Part shown: one piece after another, positions 38,227 through 50,664 of the stretch | How positions within the stretch are numbered: the stretch's first letter is position 1 | Layout of the letters: the number at the start of each line of letters is the position of its first letter | Assembly (NCBI GenBank): GCA_027943335.1 | Contig: BSBK01006386.1 | Coordinates: 62,001 to 126,000, forward strand | Source of the DNA: Chamaecyparis obtusa | Taxonomy: Eukaryota; Streptophyta; Pinopsida; Cupressales; Cupressaceae | Length of the DNA stretch: 64,000 nt | Reading direction: 5' to 3' | Notes under the pieces: model-generated | Databases searched by the model: none | Seen by the model: the letters and a program-made list of their open reading frames with translations, nothing else | What the model was told of the DNA's origin: nothing | Position numbers and translations under genes: made by a program

Positions 38227-41073
38227 GTTACCAATTTTCACTACATTTGTTCTAATTGGTAGGGCTGTTACCAGCCCTTAATTTTCTGGTGGAAGTTCAT
38301 TTAGATTCATTGAGTTGTTATAATTGATCATTTACAATTATCAGATTATTTCCTAATTGCTGGTTCATTTCTGGTTTCATTAAAAAAATCTCAGAAGTTA
38401 CATTTTTTGAGGTCCTAACTACTTAAGAATTAGATTTTGAGAAAAGTACAAATGCTAGAGTTCAAACAGAAAGGAGAAGGATACATGTTCATTTATGACA
38501 ACAAAGACACATCAAGGAAATTATCCACACAAGAAGTGGTTTCTATCAAAACTATAAAATGAAAGTGCATTTTTTAAGATATACAATTATAAAAAAATTT
38601 GCATTTATCATGTAGCCACACAACCCTTGGCTTAGGCTAATGCAATCATGCATCTGAATATTAAATGAAGAAATTAAAAGCTATTAACATCTGTGTAAAT
38701 GTAAAAAGGAGAGGATAGAGTTAGGCCCCCCCCATTACCTGACATTTTCATAGAGGGTAGAATAGTGTTGCATCTTTGATCCTGCATCTGAAGCTATCCT
38801 GCAAAAGAGAGGAAGGAAAGAATGGGCCAGTTCATGTGAATTGAGAAATGGAGGATGCTAACCTATCATTCTATCTATCTTCTTCCATACATTTACAAAA
38901 ATTTAAATCAAACTGCAATAAAGAGGAGTTTCTGGAAGGAATGATTACATTACTAGAAATACTTTATTTCTTAACATTGTTTGTGTTATGTGAAGATACA
39001 TGTATGAAGTTTTGGGGAGACTGTTGATGGGACATGCATAAATTATAAGTATGAGACCTTCTAGTTGAACCAATGTAGAGGATTGAAGATACTAAGGATA
39101 TCATTGAAGTGACATGTGTAAATTACAGACATGAAACCTTTTGGTCAAATTAGGAAGGGGCCAAGATTAAAGTTTTGAGGAGGCTATTGAGGGGACATGT
39201 ATAAGTTTTAGACATGGGACCTTTTGGCTAAATCATGGAGTTGTAGAAGACTGGCTCTTGAAGGGACATGACCTTTGTCCTAAAAAATTTCAGCCAATAA
39301 ATTAGACATACATGTACTACAAGATGGTTTTCATTTCATTTCAGAGTTTCATAATTGCTACAAGTATTCCAACATTTTACAAGATTGCTACAGGAGGTAG
39401 TGATATTACAATCATGAGATATCAAATTTTCAAGTGCTGATTACAATAATGCGTTAAGGAATAAAGAGTTTACCAATAGGAACTAGTGGAAGGGTTTGAG
39501 GTTCAAGGAGAAAAGTGAAGGCATGTTGCAAGCACATCTTCCAGCTATTCATTCATATTCATGATTTATCTTATTTTCATGAGGTTGCTAGTTGAAAATT
39601 GTGTTACATGTGCATACGCAAAATAAAGAGGCAATACTTTTGCAGACTCAAAGGAAGGAAAATGTTTTCAAAACCCTATCAAAGGGTGGAATCCATTGTA
39701 GGATAACCCTGCAAATTAACAACGAAAGCTGACAAGGCACTGTCATTACAGAGATAATAAATTTGGTGAATATTTATTGTTCTTAATAAATATTCATTGG
39801 TCTAAATGAACAACATTATTTTGAGTCAAATATTCACTGCTAAAGATTTAAAAAAAATAGTAATATCATAAGGATATAGACAATGAATTGTAAATGGATA
39901 TCAGTGAGAGTAATATGTTTCAAGCAGTAAGATGGATTGCTCACTGTTACAGTGACAAACAATGAAAACAATGACTGTTGTTGTGAATATGTAATGATAG
40001 TGAGAATATAGAAAAAGATGCAAATTTCCACACAGTAACATAAGTATTGGTTGATTTTTATTTTTTTTGAATATCTCATTTTATTATAGATCTTTGATCA
40101 TAGCTCCAATAAGAAAATAGTGAGTAGTCAAGATGCAGATGAAGAAAGCTACAACCATACATTGTAGGAAAAGCCAGTGAAAGAAAGTTATAAATTTCTA
40201 CATCTTTGGTGTATGTACTATAGAGTTATAAATCATGCTAAAAGACAATTATTTTTTATGTTTTAAAAATACCCACATGGGTATAAGAATATTTTGTTCA
40301 TTCTCAAAAAATACCCACATGAGAAATACAGAGAAATATGTCACATAAAAAAAAAAGAGCTTAAAGAGTCACAGTAAATCATCTGGATAGGAGCAGTCAA
40401 TAAGTCTTTCAATAAATACAATGAAACATTGGTTTTTCATTTTAACAATAGATTGTCTTAGGAATGCATCCACTAAATTAACTTCATGGAAAAGATACAT
40501 TAGTGCAGATTCAGAGCTTATTCATAAAAACAAATGAAGTGGGCTACACTTACCAGCATGAAAAGTAGGGAAAAGCTACAGAAGGTTGAGATCTCCAAGC
40601 ATTCTTTGCTAGATATCAATTGTAGGTGTTTTTATGACAACAACCATCATTTCTTGTTCAATTCCAAAACCCTCATAAAATAATGATATAACAAGAGAGC
40701 AGTTCCAAGCTTCATAGGGGCCAGTTAAACCCTCCTTTAAAGTTTGAGACATTCAGTCATCATGTTAAACACAAAGTGGTGTCTGGAAGAGAAAGAAAGC
40801 AACAATGTTTCTCAAGAAAATGCAGAGATATCTTTCAAACAAAGCATCCATGGCTTTCTAGAAAAATGACAGCAGGTCGCAACTCAAAATAAACCACTCA
40901 AGCCGTCATGGCGACAACAACAAGGAAGGAAGTGGCAGCAGTAAACAAAAGGAGAAAATGATATTATTTTTTAGGGTTATACACTCTATATCTCTCGTGC
41001 TTTAACTAAAGGCTTTGCCTTAGTTTCTTTTTTGTTTTAGCTTTCCTTTAGAGAAAGCTTCACGCCTTTTTTT

Positions 41074-41214
41074 TTTAGCTTAAGTATTATGTTAGAAAGT
41101 AATGTTAACATTATAATTAAAGCTTATAAATTAATGAATATATTAATATATTCATTAATTTATAATTTTTAATCCTAATGTTAATATTAGTCTTTAATAT
41201 AGTTTAAGAAAGAA
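41074..41214. repeat. Palindromic hairpin in Gypsy2 3' LTR
   Basis: Second copy of the structure at 32376-32516. The perfect 42-base palindromic core is at 41124-41165. Confidence 0.85.
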
Positions 41215-41497
41215 AATCAAAGATACATTTATGTTAAAAATAATAAGTAGTGTTATAATAATAAAATAATTTTAAACAGTATCATTTATTATTATTAACA
41301 ATACTTATTATTTTTAATATAAATATATTTTTGTTTCATTTCATTTTGTTTATAAGTTAGTTCGATCTATTTATTTAGTATTTAAATATGAATCTCAAAT
41401 ATATTTAATTTAAAATAGATGGTATTCAAACTATTTGTTTTAAATAGAAATATGTTAAGATACGTATTTAAATAATAAATGAATAGATCGAAGTCTC

Positions 41498-41628
41498 TTA
41501 TTTATTTACTTAACTATTACTTGAATATATTTTAATATATTTATTTTTCGAATGAATGAGTTGATTATTTGTTCCAAAAAATTAAATATATTAAAATATA
41601 TTCAAGTAATAGTTAAGTAAATAAATAA
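41498..41628. repeat. Perfect 46-bp inverted repeat, 39-bp spacer
   Basis: 41498-41543 and 41583-41628 are exact reverse complements over 46 bases (ttatttatttacttaactat... against ...atagttaagtaaataaataa). It lies in the part of the 3' LTR that is missing from the 5' copy. Confidence 0.9.
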
Positions 41629-42450
41629 AAGGAATAGTCTTAGAAAGGTTTTTGTTGCACAATTATTACGATTAATAATAATATTTTGTCATAATTATAA
41701 GGCAATTATTATTAGTTTTTTGAGTGCAGTTAGGAAGTCTTTCTAGGAGTTGACCTTAGGTGTGACATGCTTGTCTAGGAGTTACCTTTTCATTTGACTG
41801 CTTGCCTCATGACTAAAGGGATAGATGTTTCTATTCATGGCCAGTTGTTGGGAAGTTTAGGCCTATTTGTAGCTCTTTGGAGTGGTTTTAGAGATAGCCA
41901 TCAGTTCATCATCAGTTGGGAGACCTTTTCCAGCAGTTTACTCATGGTTTCATGTAGTTACATCCCTATTTTGGTGGGATTTGTTCTCATATCTGACCCC
42001 CATAGTTTCCGCATGGTTTTTGAAGATTTAGAGCAGTTTTGAGGTAGTTTTGAGTGCTTTCTTAGTTGGACATGGCTTGGTAGAGTTAGAGGAGCACTTA
42101 GACTTCAGTTTTTGATAGTTTAGCTCTTGATTTTATGGATTTTTCTCATGCATCCGACTCTTGGAGATCTGTAACCTATATCAATGTATTTTGACCTCAT
42201 TATTGAGGACCTTCTTTTTGGCTCACATATTTTGCACATTGCATACTTGTGAGAAAATTGTAAGGGCTTTTGTAGCAGAGATTTTTCAACATTAATTATA
42301 TTGATACAACGATTCCTTCTCATTGGTTTGAGTGAAATATTGTATATTTTCTTTCTTTTATATTGTGTTATCCTTCATTTAAGCTATATTCCTTATTGCA
42401 TATTCAAATCTTGATACTTGTTATTACAAGTCTTTGTTTTTGTCCTAATT

Positions 42451-42824
42451 ATTTTGCAAAAAATTGGTGAAGCCTAGTTTCCCTTTCAAAGAAAAAGATT
42501 CCAAGTCCTTGCATAGAATCATTATTGTAATTACATGTTTGTCTAAGTATTGAGAGCCATCAGTATCTTCTATGATTCATGCTGATTCATTCAAAGTTAT
42601 ATACAAATTATTTGGTGTATCACCTCATTTAGTTTTTAGGTACATTCATTTTTTTCTCATCTATTTCCTCCACATACACATTTAGTTTTAGGTGACCACT
42701 TCTTAGGAATTGACATATCTTCTAGAGATTCTTCTCTTATTTTAGGACAACCCACCACCTAAAAGAGTTTCCATGTTTCAACATGATAGCTAGATTTCAT
42801 TATCAAAGGTAAAGGTGCAATCCT
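42451..42824. other. Unassigned stretch between Gypsy2 LTR and Gypsy1 integrase end
   Basis: This could be the remainder of the Gypsy2 LTR or a small separate insertion. No gene or paired repeat was found. Confidence 0.35.
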
Positions 42825-43140
42825 GATTGAAAATAGTTATATGAACAATGCATTAACTTCCTTGAACATATAAAATCATATCATAAATCTCTTTAGAGAC
42901 AATACAACAATAAAGTGATTGAATGTTCTTTCTCAGTTGGAGACTTGGTTCTTTATGAGAATCAACATAACATCAATGTTCTACCTTGAGAGAAAGGAAA
43001 TTTTAGTCCTAACTATCATGCTCCGTACATCATCACAAAAGTTTATGGATGTAGCACATATAAGTTAGCTATTTATGGATAGTATACCACTTAAGGATCC
43101 TATAAATGCTATGCATTTGCATTTGTACTATGCCTAGTTT
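42825..43140 (+). pseudogene. Gypsy1 integrase C-terminal domain, displaced by Gypsy2
   Basis: The text resumes the integrase that stops at 29522: LIENSYMNNALTSLN, then after a frame change QRQYNNKVIE, VGDLVLYENQ, and FSPNYHAPYIITKVYGCSTY, the GPY/F-like module. Several stops occur. It shows that Gypsy2 landed just upstream of this point in Gypsy1. Confidence 0.75.
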
Positions 43141-43527
43141 TGTACTCTCTCTCTCTCTCTCTCTTATTTATCTTTGCATGTGCTTGTATTTTCTTTAAAT
43201 AATTATGTGTTATTATATGTCTTGCTTCATTCTTGACAATAATATGTACATTTTGATCTTGGATATTATGTGTAATATGTTATTCATTTGTGGTTAAGCT
43301 ATTACCTAGAAGATACTTGCACATTTTATTTTTCATTAATATTATGTTAGAGTAGATTAGTATTTAGTTATTCTTTATAGCTACATTTCATGTCCATCTA
43401 TTTAAATAAGCATTCAATTTCCATCACATATATATCACTTTTAATATTTATGTTATTGGTTACACAAAATCAATCATAGAGGTGTTAAAAGTAGACATAA
43501 ACATGTAAACATATAAATTGCATCAAT

Positions 43528-43563
<36 letters not shown>

Positions 43564-43600
43564 AAATGGGTGGTACATAGTAGACACTATTCAAATGTTC
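43141..43600. repeat. Noncoding tail with (CT)10 and (TA)16
   Basis: (CT)n at 43145-43164 follows the last Gypsy1 coding text. (TA)n lies at 43530-43561. No Gypsy1 3' LTR could be delimited because no 5' copy is available for comparison. Confidence 0.6.
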
Positions 43601-43792
43601 CCTAGCATACATATGAAAATTAAATCACTTCTCCATTAGATGATGACTCTTTGATCTCTCATGTTCACGGTGAGAATAAGATGGCTATGGTGTACTATAT
43701 GGTCTATGAGAGGTTGAGGAATGGGTATGACTCCTTGATGATCTCCATCTTGATCACATCTCTTGCAGCTAATGACATGTCTATACCAACTC
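43601..43792 (-). pseudogene. C-terminal tail of a PMD-type pseudogene (left fragment)
   Basis: Read on the minus strand, one frame gives Ser/Arg-rich text (RWRSSRSHTHSSTSHRPYST) with stops. It is contiguous with the minus-strand text right of 53,683 once the copia element and one copy of its AACTC duplication are disregarded. It is therefore the distal part of the pseudogene described at 53683-56830. Assignment rests on this continuity, not on a domain. Confidence 0.45.
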
Positions 43793-45185
43793 TGTTAGAA
43801 TAACTGAGAGGGGGGTGAATCAATTATCTATAGTCCCAATACAAAATGTATATCCAAAAACAAATTACTTAAACTTCTGTAGCTCGGTAACATAAAATAG
43901 TATTCTGTCTGTGCTTTTACCGATTACTAGCTAATACCATATAGTGATTACCGATCAAATCTAATATGCAACATGAAAAGTACGATAACAAACAATCATC
44001 ACAATCAATACATAACACAAAAGATTTAATGTGGAAACCCTGTGAAGGGAAAAACCACCTGGGACCGGCAACCCAAAAATTGTTCACTCTTCTGAAGTGA
44101 GGTCGGTGAAGACCCAACCCTATTAAAGGTTACAAACACACTATGAGGTGTGACCTTGTTAGAGGATTTTAGACCAACAACTATCATCCAACCAACATTC
44201 AGTATGGGGTTGATAGGATAACAAATGTACACTCTATGAATGACATTACAAGACTTTCTAGTCCACTCTGTTAAGAGATTTATCTGTTTACAAAGGTTAA
44301 AATGTAACAACAAGTGATCTGATTACAATACAAATTTAATTGTAGATTATCAGATCTATGTTATGGTCATTCAAATCCTCTGATCAATATATCAATTCTA
44401 TTTCAACAATATTTAGTAACTTACTGTCACTCAGTAATAGCTTTCTGACGCTTGGTAATCTCTACAGTTTGATTCTCTTTAACCAGTCTAATCAGGCATG
44501 CATGAAGCTTGTTCACGTGATATCACTGTAGTCTCCTTCTTCTGGCATAAGTTTCATCATGAAACCCTAGTCTCTTAAGTAGACAAGTAAACCATTTTAA
44601 TTCCATCCATCAGATTTTGCTGCTTAAACCTTCCTCGGCTGATATGTTAGTAACATGTTTTGTTTCAATCCCTTAGATCTTCTTTGAATTATGGTAGTCA
44701 TTGATCTTTGTAACAAACATTATCTCTAACATTGAGTTCGAGGTACTTTCCAGCTCATTAATATTTATCAGCTAAATTGATCATTTAGTTCTTTTCTTTT
44801 GCTTGGTTACCAAAGAAATGCATCAGTGAACACAAGATCAGTTTATACCATGCTCAATATACACTACACTGCTCGGTGTATACTAAAATTCTTCTTTAAT
44901 TGACCACACTGCTTTGTGCATTTTTTCTCTATCCTTCATCATAGATGAATGCAACATAATCAAGTTAATAACATAAGGTCATAGACTCATCCATAAGTTG
45001 CCCAATGTATTCCTTATCCTTATCTATCATCTCCATCTTCCTCATGTAGATATATCTATTCTTCATCTCTTTTTCTTCTCCTTTCTATAGATGTTTGGGT
45101 ATAGTAACTCACAAGATAAGTAGTGTCAAAATTAGTTGACATCAATGACAACATATTACTAATTTAATCATCTTACATATCTAAT

Positions 45186-45558
<373 letters not shown>

Positions 45559-46236
45559 TGGTATTAGAGCCAAGTTACAAATGTAAGAGAGTAGTTTGTT
45601 GATGGTGAATGTGTGACTGTCTCAGAAAATATAGTCTCAGTATGAAGACCATATCTCCCAAATGCACTGTTGGATTTTGCTAAATTTTGGATATGTTGGT
45701 GATAAAAAAATTTACAAGACTCTGACTAGAGTAATTGAAGAGAAAATGTTTGGCTCAAAAGTTATGATTGACTATGTACAGGTCTATAAAAAAAATCTAA
45801 AAAAAAAGGATAGAAGCACAAGATAATTGCATTCAAGGGAGAAAGAACTTGATGCTTGCAAACGAATTGATGATTGAAACTAGATGAAAAGGGAGTCTGA
45901 AATTTCAAAAGAGGTCAAGAAGTTGATAAAATTGAGCTTAAGAGGGAGTAGATGGTTCAATCAACTTGTGACAATCTTGATCATATTTATTGAGAGGGAG
46001 TTCACTATTGAAGGTGAAACACTTATGAGGTAAACTTGATATAATTTATTATTATACTAATGAATCATGAATGTTTTTAATGGGCTTGCCCCCTATGTAA
46101 ATCATGAGGAAGTGACGACTTCCAAATTATTATCACTTGTATTTGTAGAAGTTATTGGAAGGTGACGATCTTACAATAACTTAAATCATGATATACATTA
46201 TTTATAATGTTGAAACAAATCATGATGAATTAATGC

Positions 46237-46500
46237 AACAAATAAGTGTTAGATGTCATTAAGTTGATGGTCTATGAGTTGTTTTCATAAATATATCTTG
46301 TAAAGTAACAAATAAGTGTTAGATGTCATTAAATTGATGGTCTATAAGTTGCTTTTATAGATACATCTTGTAAAGAAACAACTAAGTGTTAGATGTCATT
46401 AAATTGATGGTCTATAAGTTGTTTGCATAGATATATCTTGTAAATCAACAACTAAGTGTTAGATGTCATTGACGGTCTATGAGTTGTTTGTATAGATATA
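46237..46500 (+). repeat. 70-bp tandem repeat, ~3.8 copies
   Basis: Units start at 46237, 46307, 46377 and 46447 (aacaaataagtgttagatgt...cttgtaaag). The first three are exactly 70 bases apart with few changes; the fourth has an internal deletion after gtcatt. Noncoding. Confidence 0.9.
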
Positions 46501-46745
46501 TGATAGGTATTTGGTGAATATCATGTGTTGATATTTTGCAGGCCAGTACCTTATTGAGTACTTGGTGAATATCATATGTTGATGTTCTAATAGGCCAATA
46601 CTTAGAGTATTTGGTGAATGTCATGTCTTGACATTCTGATAGGCCAATACTCAAGAGCTTGTGGATATAATCACCGATGGAAGCAATCCACCTGAGAACT
46701 TGTGGATAGAATCACCGATGGAGACAATCCACATATTGAGACTAT
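46501..46745 (+). repeat. Second and third tandem repeats in the small element
   Basis: About three copies of a ~53-base unit (ttggtgaatatcatgtgttgatattttgcaggccaatac) at about 46508-46650, then two copies of a ~39-base unit (acttgtggatagaatcaccgatggagacaatccac) at about 46657-46733. The short minus-strand frame over this region is a reading of the repeats. Confidence 0.75.
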
Positions 46746-46863
46746 GTTTCTATTGATTGCATCTTGAGGATGATGCATTTATTTATTACATCACATGATT
46801 GATGATGTCAAGTGTCTTAAGTGTTGACATTGGATTTATTTATCCTCCCTAGCTAAGAGAGAG

Positions 46864-46916
46864 TGTTGATATTTTGTAGCTTCAGTCGAATAAATACTAT
46901 GAGTCAATACTAGTGA

Positions 46917-47004
<88 letters not shown>

Positions 47005-47281
47005 TGTATATATATACTTAAATATATATATGTATATATAAATATTATTATTTAAATATTAGAGAAATTAATATAATACTCAAGAGATATTATATATATA
47101 TGTATGTATATATATAATAATTGGCATTATATTAATTACATATTAATGAATAGACATGTCTAATGAAGGGACATGTCTCTTCTTGGCTCATTCTCAATAT
47201 AAATGCAAGAGATTTCTGCATTTGGAAAACAAATACAATGAGATAGTGCTATTACATTTGCAATGATCCTAAAACTTAACA
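46864..47281 (+). repeat. 3' LTR of the small element
   Basis: Carries (TA)n at 46919-47000 and a second AT-rich patch (47001-47120) in place of the (AAT)n tract of the 5' copy. The ends are nearly identical to the 5' copy. Confidence 0.92.
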
Positions 47282-47899
47282 CTAATCACCAACTCAGTGA
47301 TCTTAAATCACAAATCTTCAAGTCATATAGTTTATTCAAATCAGTTGCAGTTCATCAATCTCTCCCTTTGGCATTGATGGAAACACAAGCAATATGAAGT
47401 ATGCGAAACACATACCAAACATATATTCTACAACTTTGTAAATAAATTCTCTCCCTATGCTTAATATGTTTAATCACTATGTTACATAATAGCATTTGCA
47501 AATGCAGACTATCTTCTTAAGATATGATCTTTTCAGCTCTTAGGTCTTCTTCTGTTCTTAGTAATTGATCTTCAATGCTCTTCCTTTCTTTCAGATCTCT
47601 CTCCTTGTGACATTCTCTCCCTTTCATTCCAATCTCTCTCTCTTTGTGAATCTATTTCACTATTTCATATTGAGATCTCTCTCCCTTTGACAACAATGCC
47701 AAAGAGCAATAGAAACATACAACTCTATAGTAGCCATGTAACTCTCTATTGTTCAGTGCATACTCTGTATCTCTATATACTGATGTGCAAATTTGTTCTA
47801 GTTCTTCAACCTTTCACAACCTTAGACAAAAATCCAAAGTGCGAACTATTTTGCATCAACATGACTCATCTTCTGATAAGATTAGGCTGATGCAACCTC

Positions 47900-48571
47900 C
47901 AGATCACCTTAGTGTCTGACAAATAGGGGATGGACCCCAAGTCTAGTCCTCAATTATTCATATGTTTCCTTCGGTAGATGCTTTGTAAATATGTCACCAA
48001 GTTGTTCTTTTGATGTAACAAATTCTAGCTTAACTTGATTCTCCTGTACTTGTTCTCTCAAGTAGTGATACTTAATAGATATGTGCTTTGTTTTTTAGTG
48101 CATCACTGGATTCTTTGAAATATTAATAGCACTAGTGTTGTCACAATATATAATCACCGGCTTAGTGATTATCTCATTCATACATTCCAACACTTTCTTG
48201 ATATATGCAATATTTGAACAATTAGTAGTAGCAGCAACATACTCTACTTCGGCTGTAGACTAAGAAATGCAAGACTATTTCTTACTTGTCCATGTAACAA
48301 GTCTTTCACCAAAGAAAAATGCTCCTCCGTTGGTACTCTTTCTATCATCAACATTTCCAGCCCAATCAACATTGGTGTAGACTTTAAGTTCAAAATTTCC
48401 ATCCTTAGGATACCATAATTCATAATCTTCAGTTTTCTTTAGGTATCTTAGGATTCTCTCTGTAGAAACCGTGTGTGACTCCCTAGGATTTGTAGAAAAT
48501 CTAGCAACTTTTCCAACAACATGTGCTATATCAGGTCTACTGTGAACTACATACATTAACTTACCAATCAT
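47900..48571 (-). pseudogene. Copia RNase H
   Basis: The open piece 48275-48571 begins MIGKLMYVVHSRPDIAHVVG and carries VYTNVDWAGNVDDRKSTNG, the copia RNase H start (the first catalytic residue is the Asp of DWAG). It ends at WTSKK with a stop where the family reads on. Downstream text in the same region (STAEVEYVAAA with the catalytic Glu; YCDNTSAINISKNPV; KHISIKYHYLREQV) runs to about 47,900 with further stops. It would degrade the RNA template during cDNA synthesis. Confidence 0.85.
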
Positions 48572-48574
48572 GGA

Positions 48575-49560
48575 TCAGTACAGTGTCTGGTTTACTTCAG
48601 TAGTTCCATCTTCTTTAGTTAGTTTATATCCAATAGCCATCAGTGTTCCCATAGGTTTAGCATCTTCCATGCCAAATGTCTTCAATACTTCCTTTATGCA
48701 TTTAGATTGTGTGATGGATATACCATCATTCTGTTGAATCACTTGTAAGCCTAGAAAGAACTCATTCTCTCCAAACATAGGCATTTCAAATTTACTTCTC
48801 ATTTCATCAACAAATGACTTACAAATGTGATCTTGTCCTCCAAATATTATGTCATCCACAAATATCTCAGCAATCAAAATTGTGTCATCAGAATTTCCTT
48901 TCATGTATAGATTGCTATTCTCACTAGTTCTAACAAAACCAATACTCAGCAAATAGTTATGCAGCCTCTCATGCTAGGCTCTTGATGCTTGCTTCAAACC
49001 ATATAAAGCTTTGTGTAATCTACATACCATATTTTTGTTGTCTGGATCCACGAACCCTTTAGGCTGTTCTATCTAGACTTCTTCTTCAAGTATCCCATTC
49101 AGAAAAACATACTTAACATCTATTTGGTAAACTTTAAACTTTTTGTGTGCAGCATATGCAAGTAACATTTTGACTCCTAATCTAGCAATAGGTGCAAAAG
49201 TCTCACAATAATCTATTCCTTCCTCCTGTGCATACCCCTTGCATACTAACCTAGCTTTGTTCCTTGTTACCTCTCCATTCTCATTAAGTTTGTTTCTAAA
49301 TATCCACTTAGTACCAATAAAATTATTGTCCTTAGGTCTGGGTACTAAACTCTAGGTTTTTTTCTTCTCTATCTATTCTATTTCCTCTTTCATTGCATTA
49401 ACCCATTCACCATTTTCTAATGCAACTTTTACATTCTTCGGTTCATATTCACAAACGAGACATGTACCTTGTCTTTCTTTACTTCTTGTTTGCATGCCAG
49501 CTTGTTTGTCTCCAATGATTTGTGTCTCAGGATGATGTTTTCTGAAAAATCTTGCCAATA
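48575..49560 (-). pseudogene. Copia reverse transcriptase, broken into pieces
   Basis: The N-terminal part (frame 49373-49558) has VALENGEWVNAMKEEIE, the standard start of the copia RT domain. The middle (49372-48960) is readable with stops ([34 protein letters not shown]). The C-terminal frame 48575-48952 has the catalytic loop FVDDIIFGG, intact, and FFLGLQVIQQNDGISITQSK. At least four stops or shifts separate the pieces, so no full-length product is possible. Confidence 0.88.
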
Positions 49561-50074
49561 CTTGATCTCTTCTCTATTGTTCATCTTGTGCAGGTTCATT
49601 TGCTTGGTCGGTAGGTCCTTCCTACTCATCATTTTCTCTTTCCTGTTCTTCAGTATTATTTTCCTGCTGATTGGTTCTCACTGTCAGTGTCTTTGGTAGG
49701 TACTCTAGTTGTTCAATGTAAGTGAATCTACAATAGTCTTTCAGTTCCTTTGTGCTTTCCTTTGCATTCTTCTCATCAAAATCATCAACCCGAACATTAG
49801 CACTTTCAATTATTTTATTTGTTACTTTGTTAAGACACTTTTATGCTTTACTTTTAGTGGAATATCCCAAAAATATCCCTTCATCACCTTTTGAGTCAAA
49901 CTTTCCATTTCTTTTATCTTTCAGAATGAAGCATTTACTTCCGAAATTTTTGAAATAACTTACAGTGGGTTTGTGGCCAAACCATAACTCATAGGGTGTT
50001 TTATTAGTGTCCTTCTTCAGTTGTACTCAGTTCAAAACATAAATAGCTGTGCTAACTGCTTCTCTCCAGTATGT

Positions 50075-50652
50075 CTAAGCAACATTCTTTTCTAACATCA
50101 ATGTCCTTGCACAGTCAACAATTGACCTATTTCTCCTTTCAGCAATTCCATTTTGTTGAGGTGTCCTAAGTGTAGAGAGTTGTCTTTTAATACCATGCTC
50201 ATTACAAAAGTTAGTAAATTCATCAGAAATCAATTCACCACCTTTGTCAAATCTCAAACATTTTAACTAGTCTCTTTCTCAACTTTTTCTTTATACCACT
50301 TGAACATCTTAAATGCCTTTGATTTTTCCTTCAAGAACATGACTGTCATTATTCTAGTGTAATCATCAACAAAAAGAATGAAATACCTATCTCCATAGTA
50401 ACTCTGAGTTCTCATAGGACCACATAGGTCGATATGAACCAACTCAAGTATATTATTTGTTGAATAATCTTTTCTTTTGAAACTAGATTTTGTCATTTTA
50501 CCTTTCTGACATTCATGACACATAACATGATCAAGCTTAGTTAAGTTAGGTAGACCTCTAACCCTTTTCTTTTTACTGATCTTTATCATGTTATCAAAAT
50601 TCACATGACATAGCCTTTTATGCCACAACCATGCATCCTCATTCTTCATCAT
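50075..50652 (-). pseudogene. Copia integrase, two frames
   Basis: Frame 50263-50652 has the pre-integrase zinc finger (WLWHKRLCHVNF ... MCHECQKGK) and the core start HIDLCGPM with the first Asp, then FILFVDDYTRIMTVMFL. A frameshift near 50260 leads to frame 50075-50257 with RFDKGGE (second Asp) and TPQQNGIAERRNRSI (catalytic Glu). The D-D-E triad is present but split. Downstream text to about 49,640 is heavily decayed integrase C-terminus. Confidence 0.88.
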
Positions 50653-50664
50653 TAAATAAGAAGA

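Larger units (their letters stand above)
38227..42450 (+). repeat. Gypsy2 3' LTR, right end uncertain
   Basis: 38227-41415 matches the 5' LTR. Beyond that the sequence is unique here because the 5' copy is deleted. The text to roughly 42.45 kb looks like the later part of an LTR (ttctcattggtttgagtgaaatattg). No perfect partner of the gttag bases at 29518-29522 was found to fix the end. The frame 41794-42042 has no domain I recognise. Confidence 0.6.
29523..42824 (+). mobile_element. Gypsy2: Ty3/gypsy element nested in Gypsy1 integrase
   Basis: A long direct repeat starts TGTTACCAATTTTCACTACA at 29523 and again at 38227. Between them lie protease, RNase H, reverse transcriptase, second RNase H and integrase. 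Gypsy1 integrase is cut at the left end and continues right of about 42.82 kb, proving nesting. The right end is not exact. Homology between the two LTR copies stops at 32752/41415, where the first LTR is fused to sequence just upstream of protease, so the rest of the 5' LTR, primer site and gag are deleted. The 3' LTR then continues to a point between 41.42 and 42.82 kb; the end given here is the last base before Gypsy1 resumes. Confidence 0.8.

Noticed and set aside
41723..41735. gtgca followed by gttag as the right end of Gypsy2, matching gttag at 29518-29522
   Set aside because: The sequence after it is not Gypsy1 integrase, which resumes only at about 42.83 kb, so the match is not supported as the target duplication.
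46237..46733. CRISPR-like array
   Set aside because: The units are contiguous 70-, 53- and 39-base tandem repeats without unique spacers, inside an LTR element of a plant genome.
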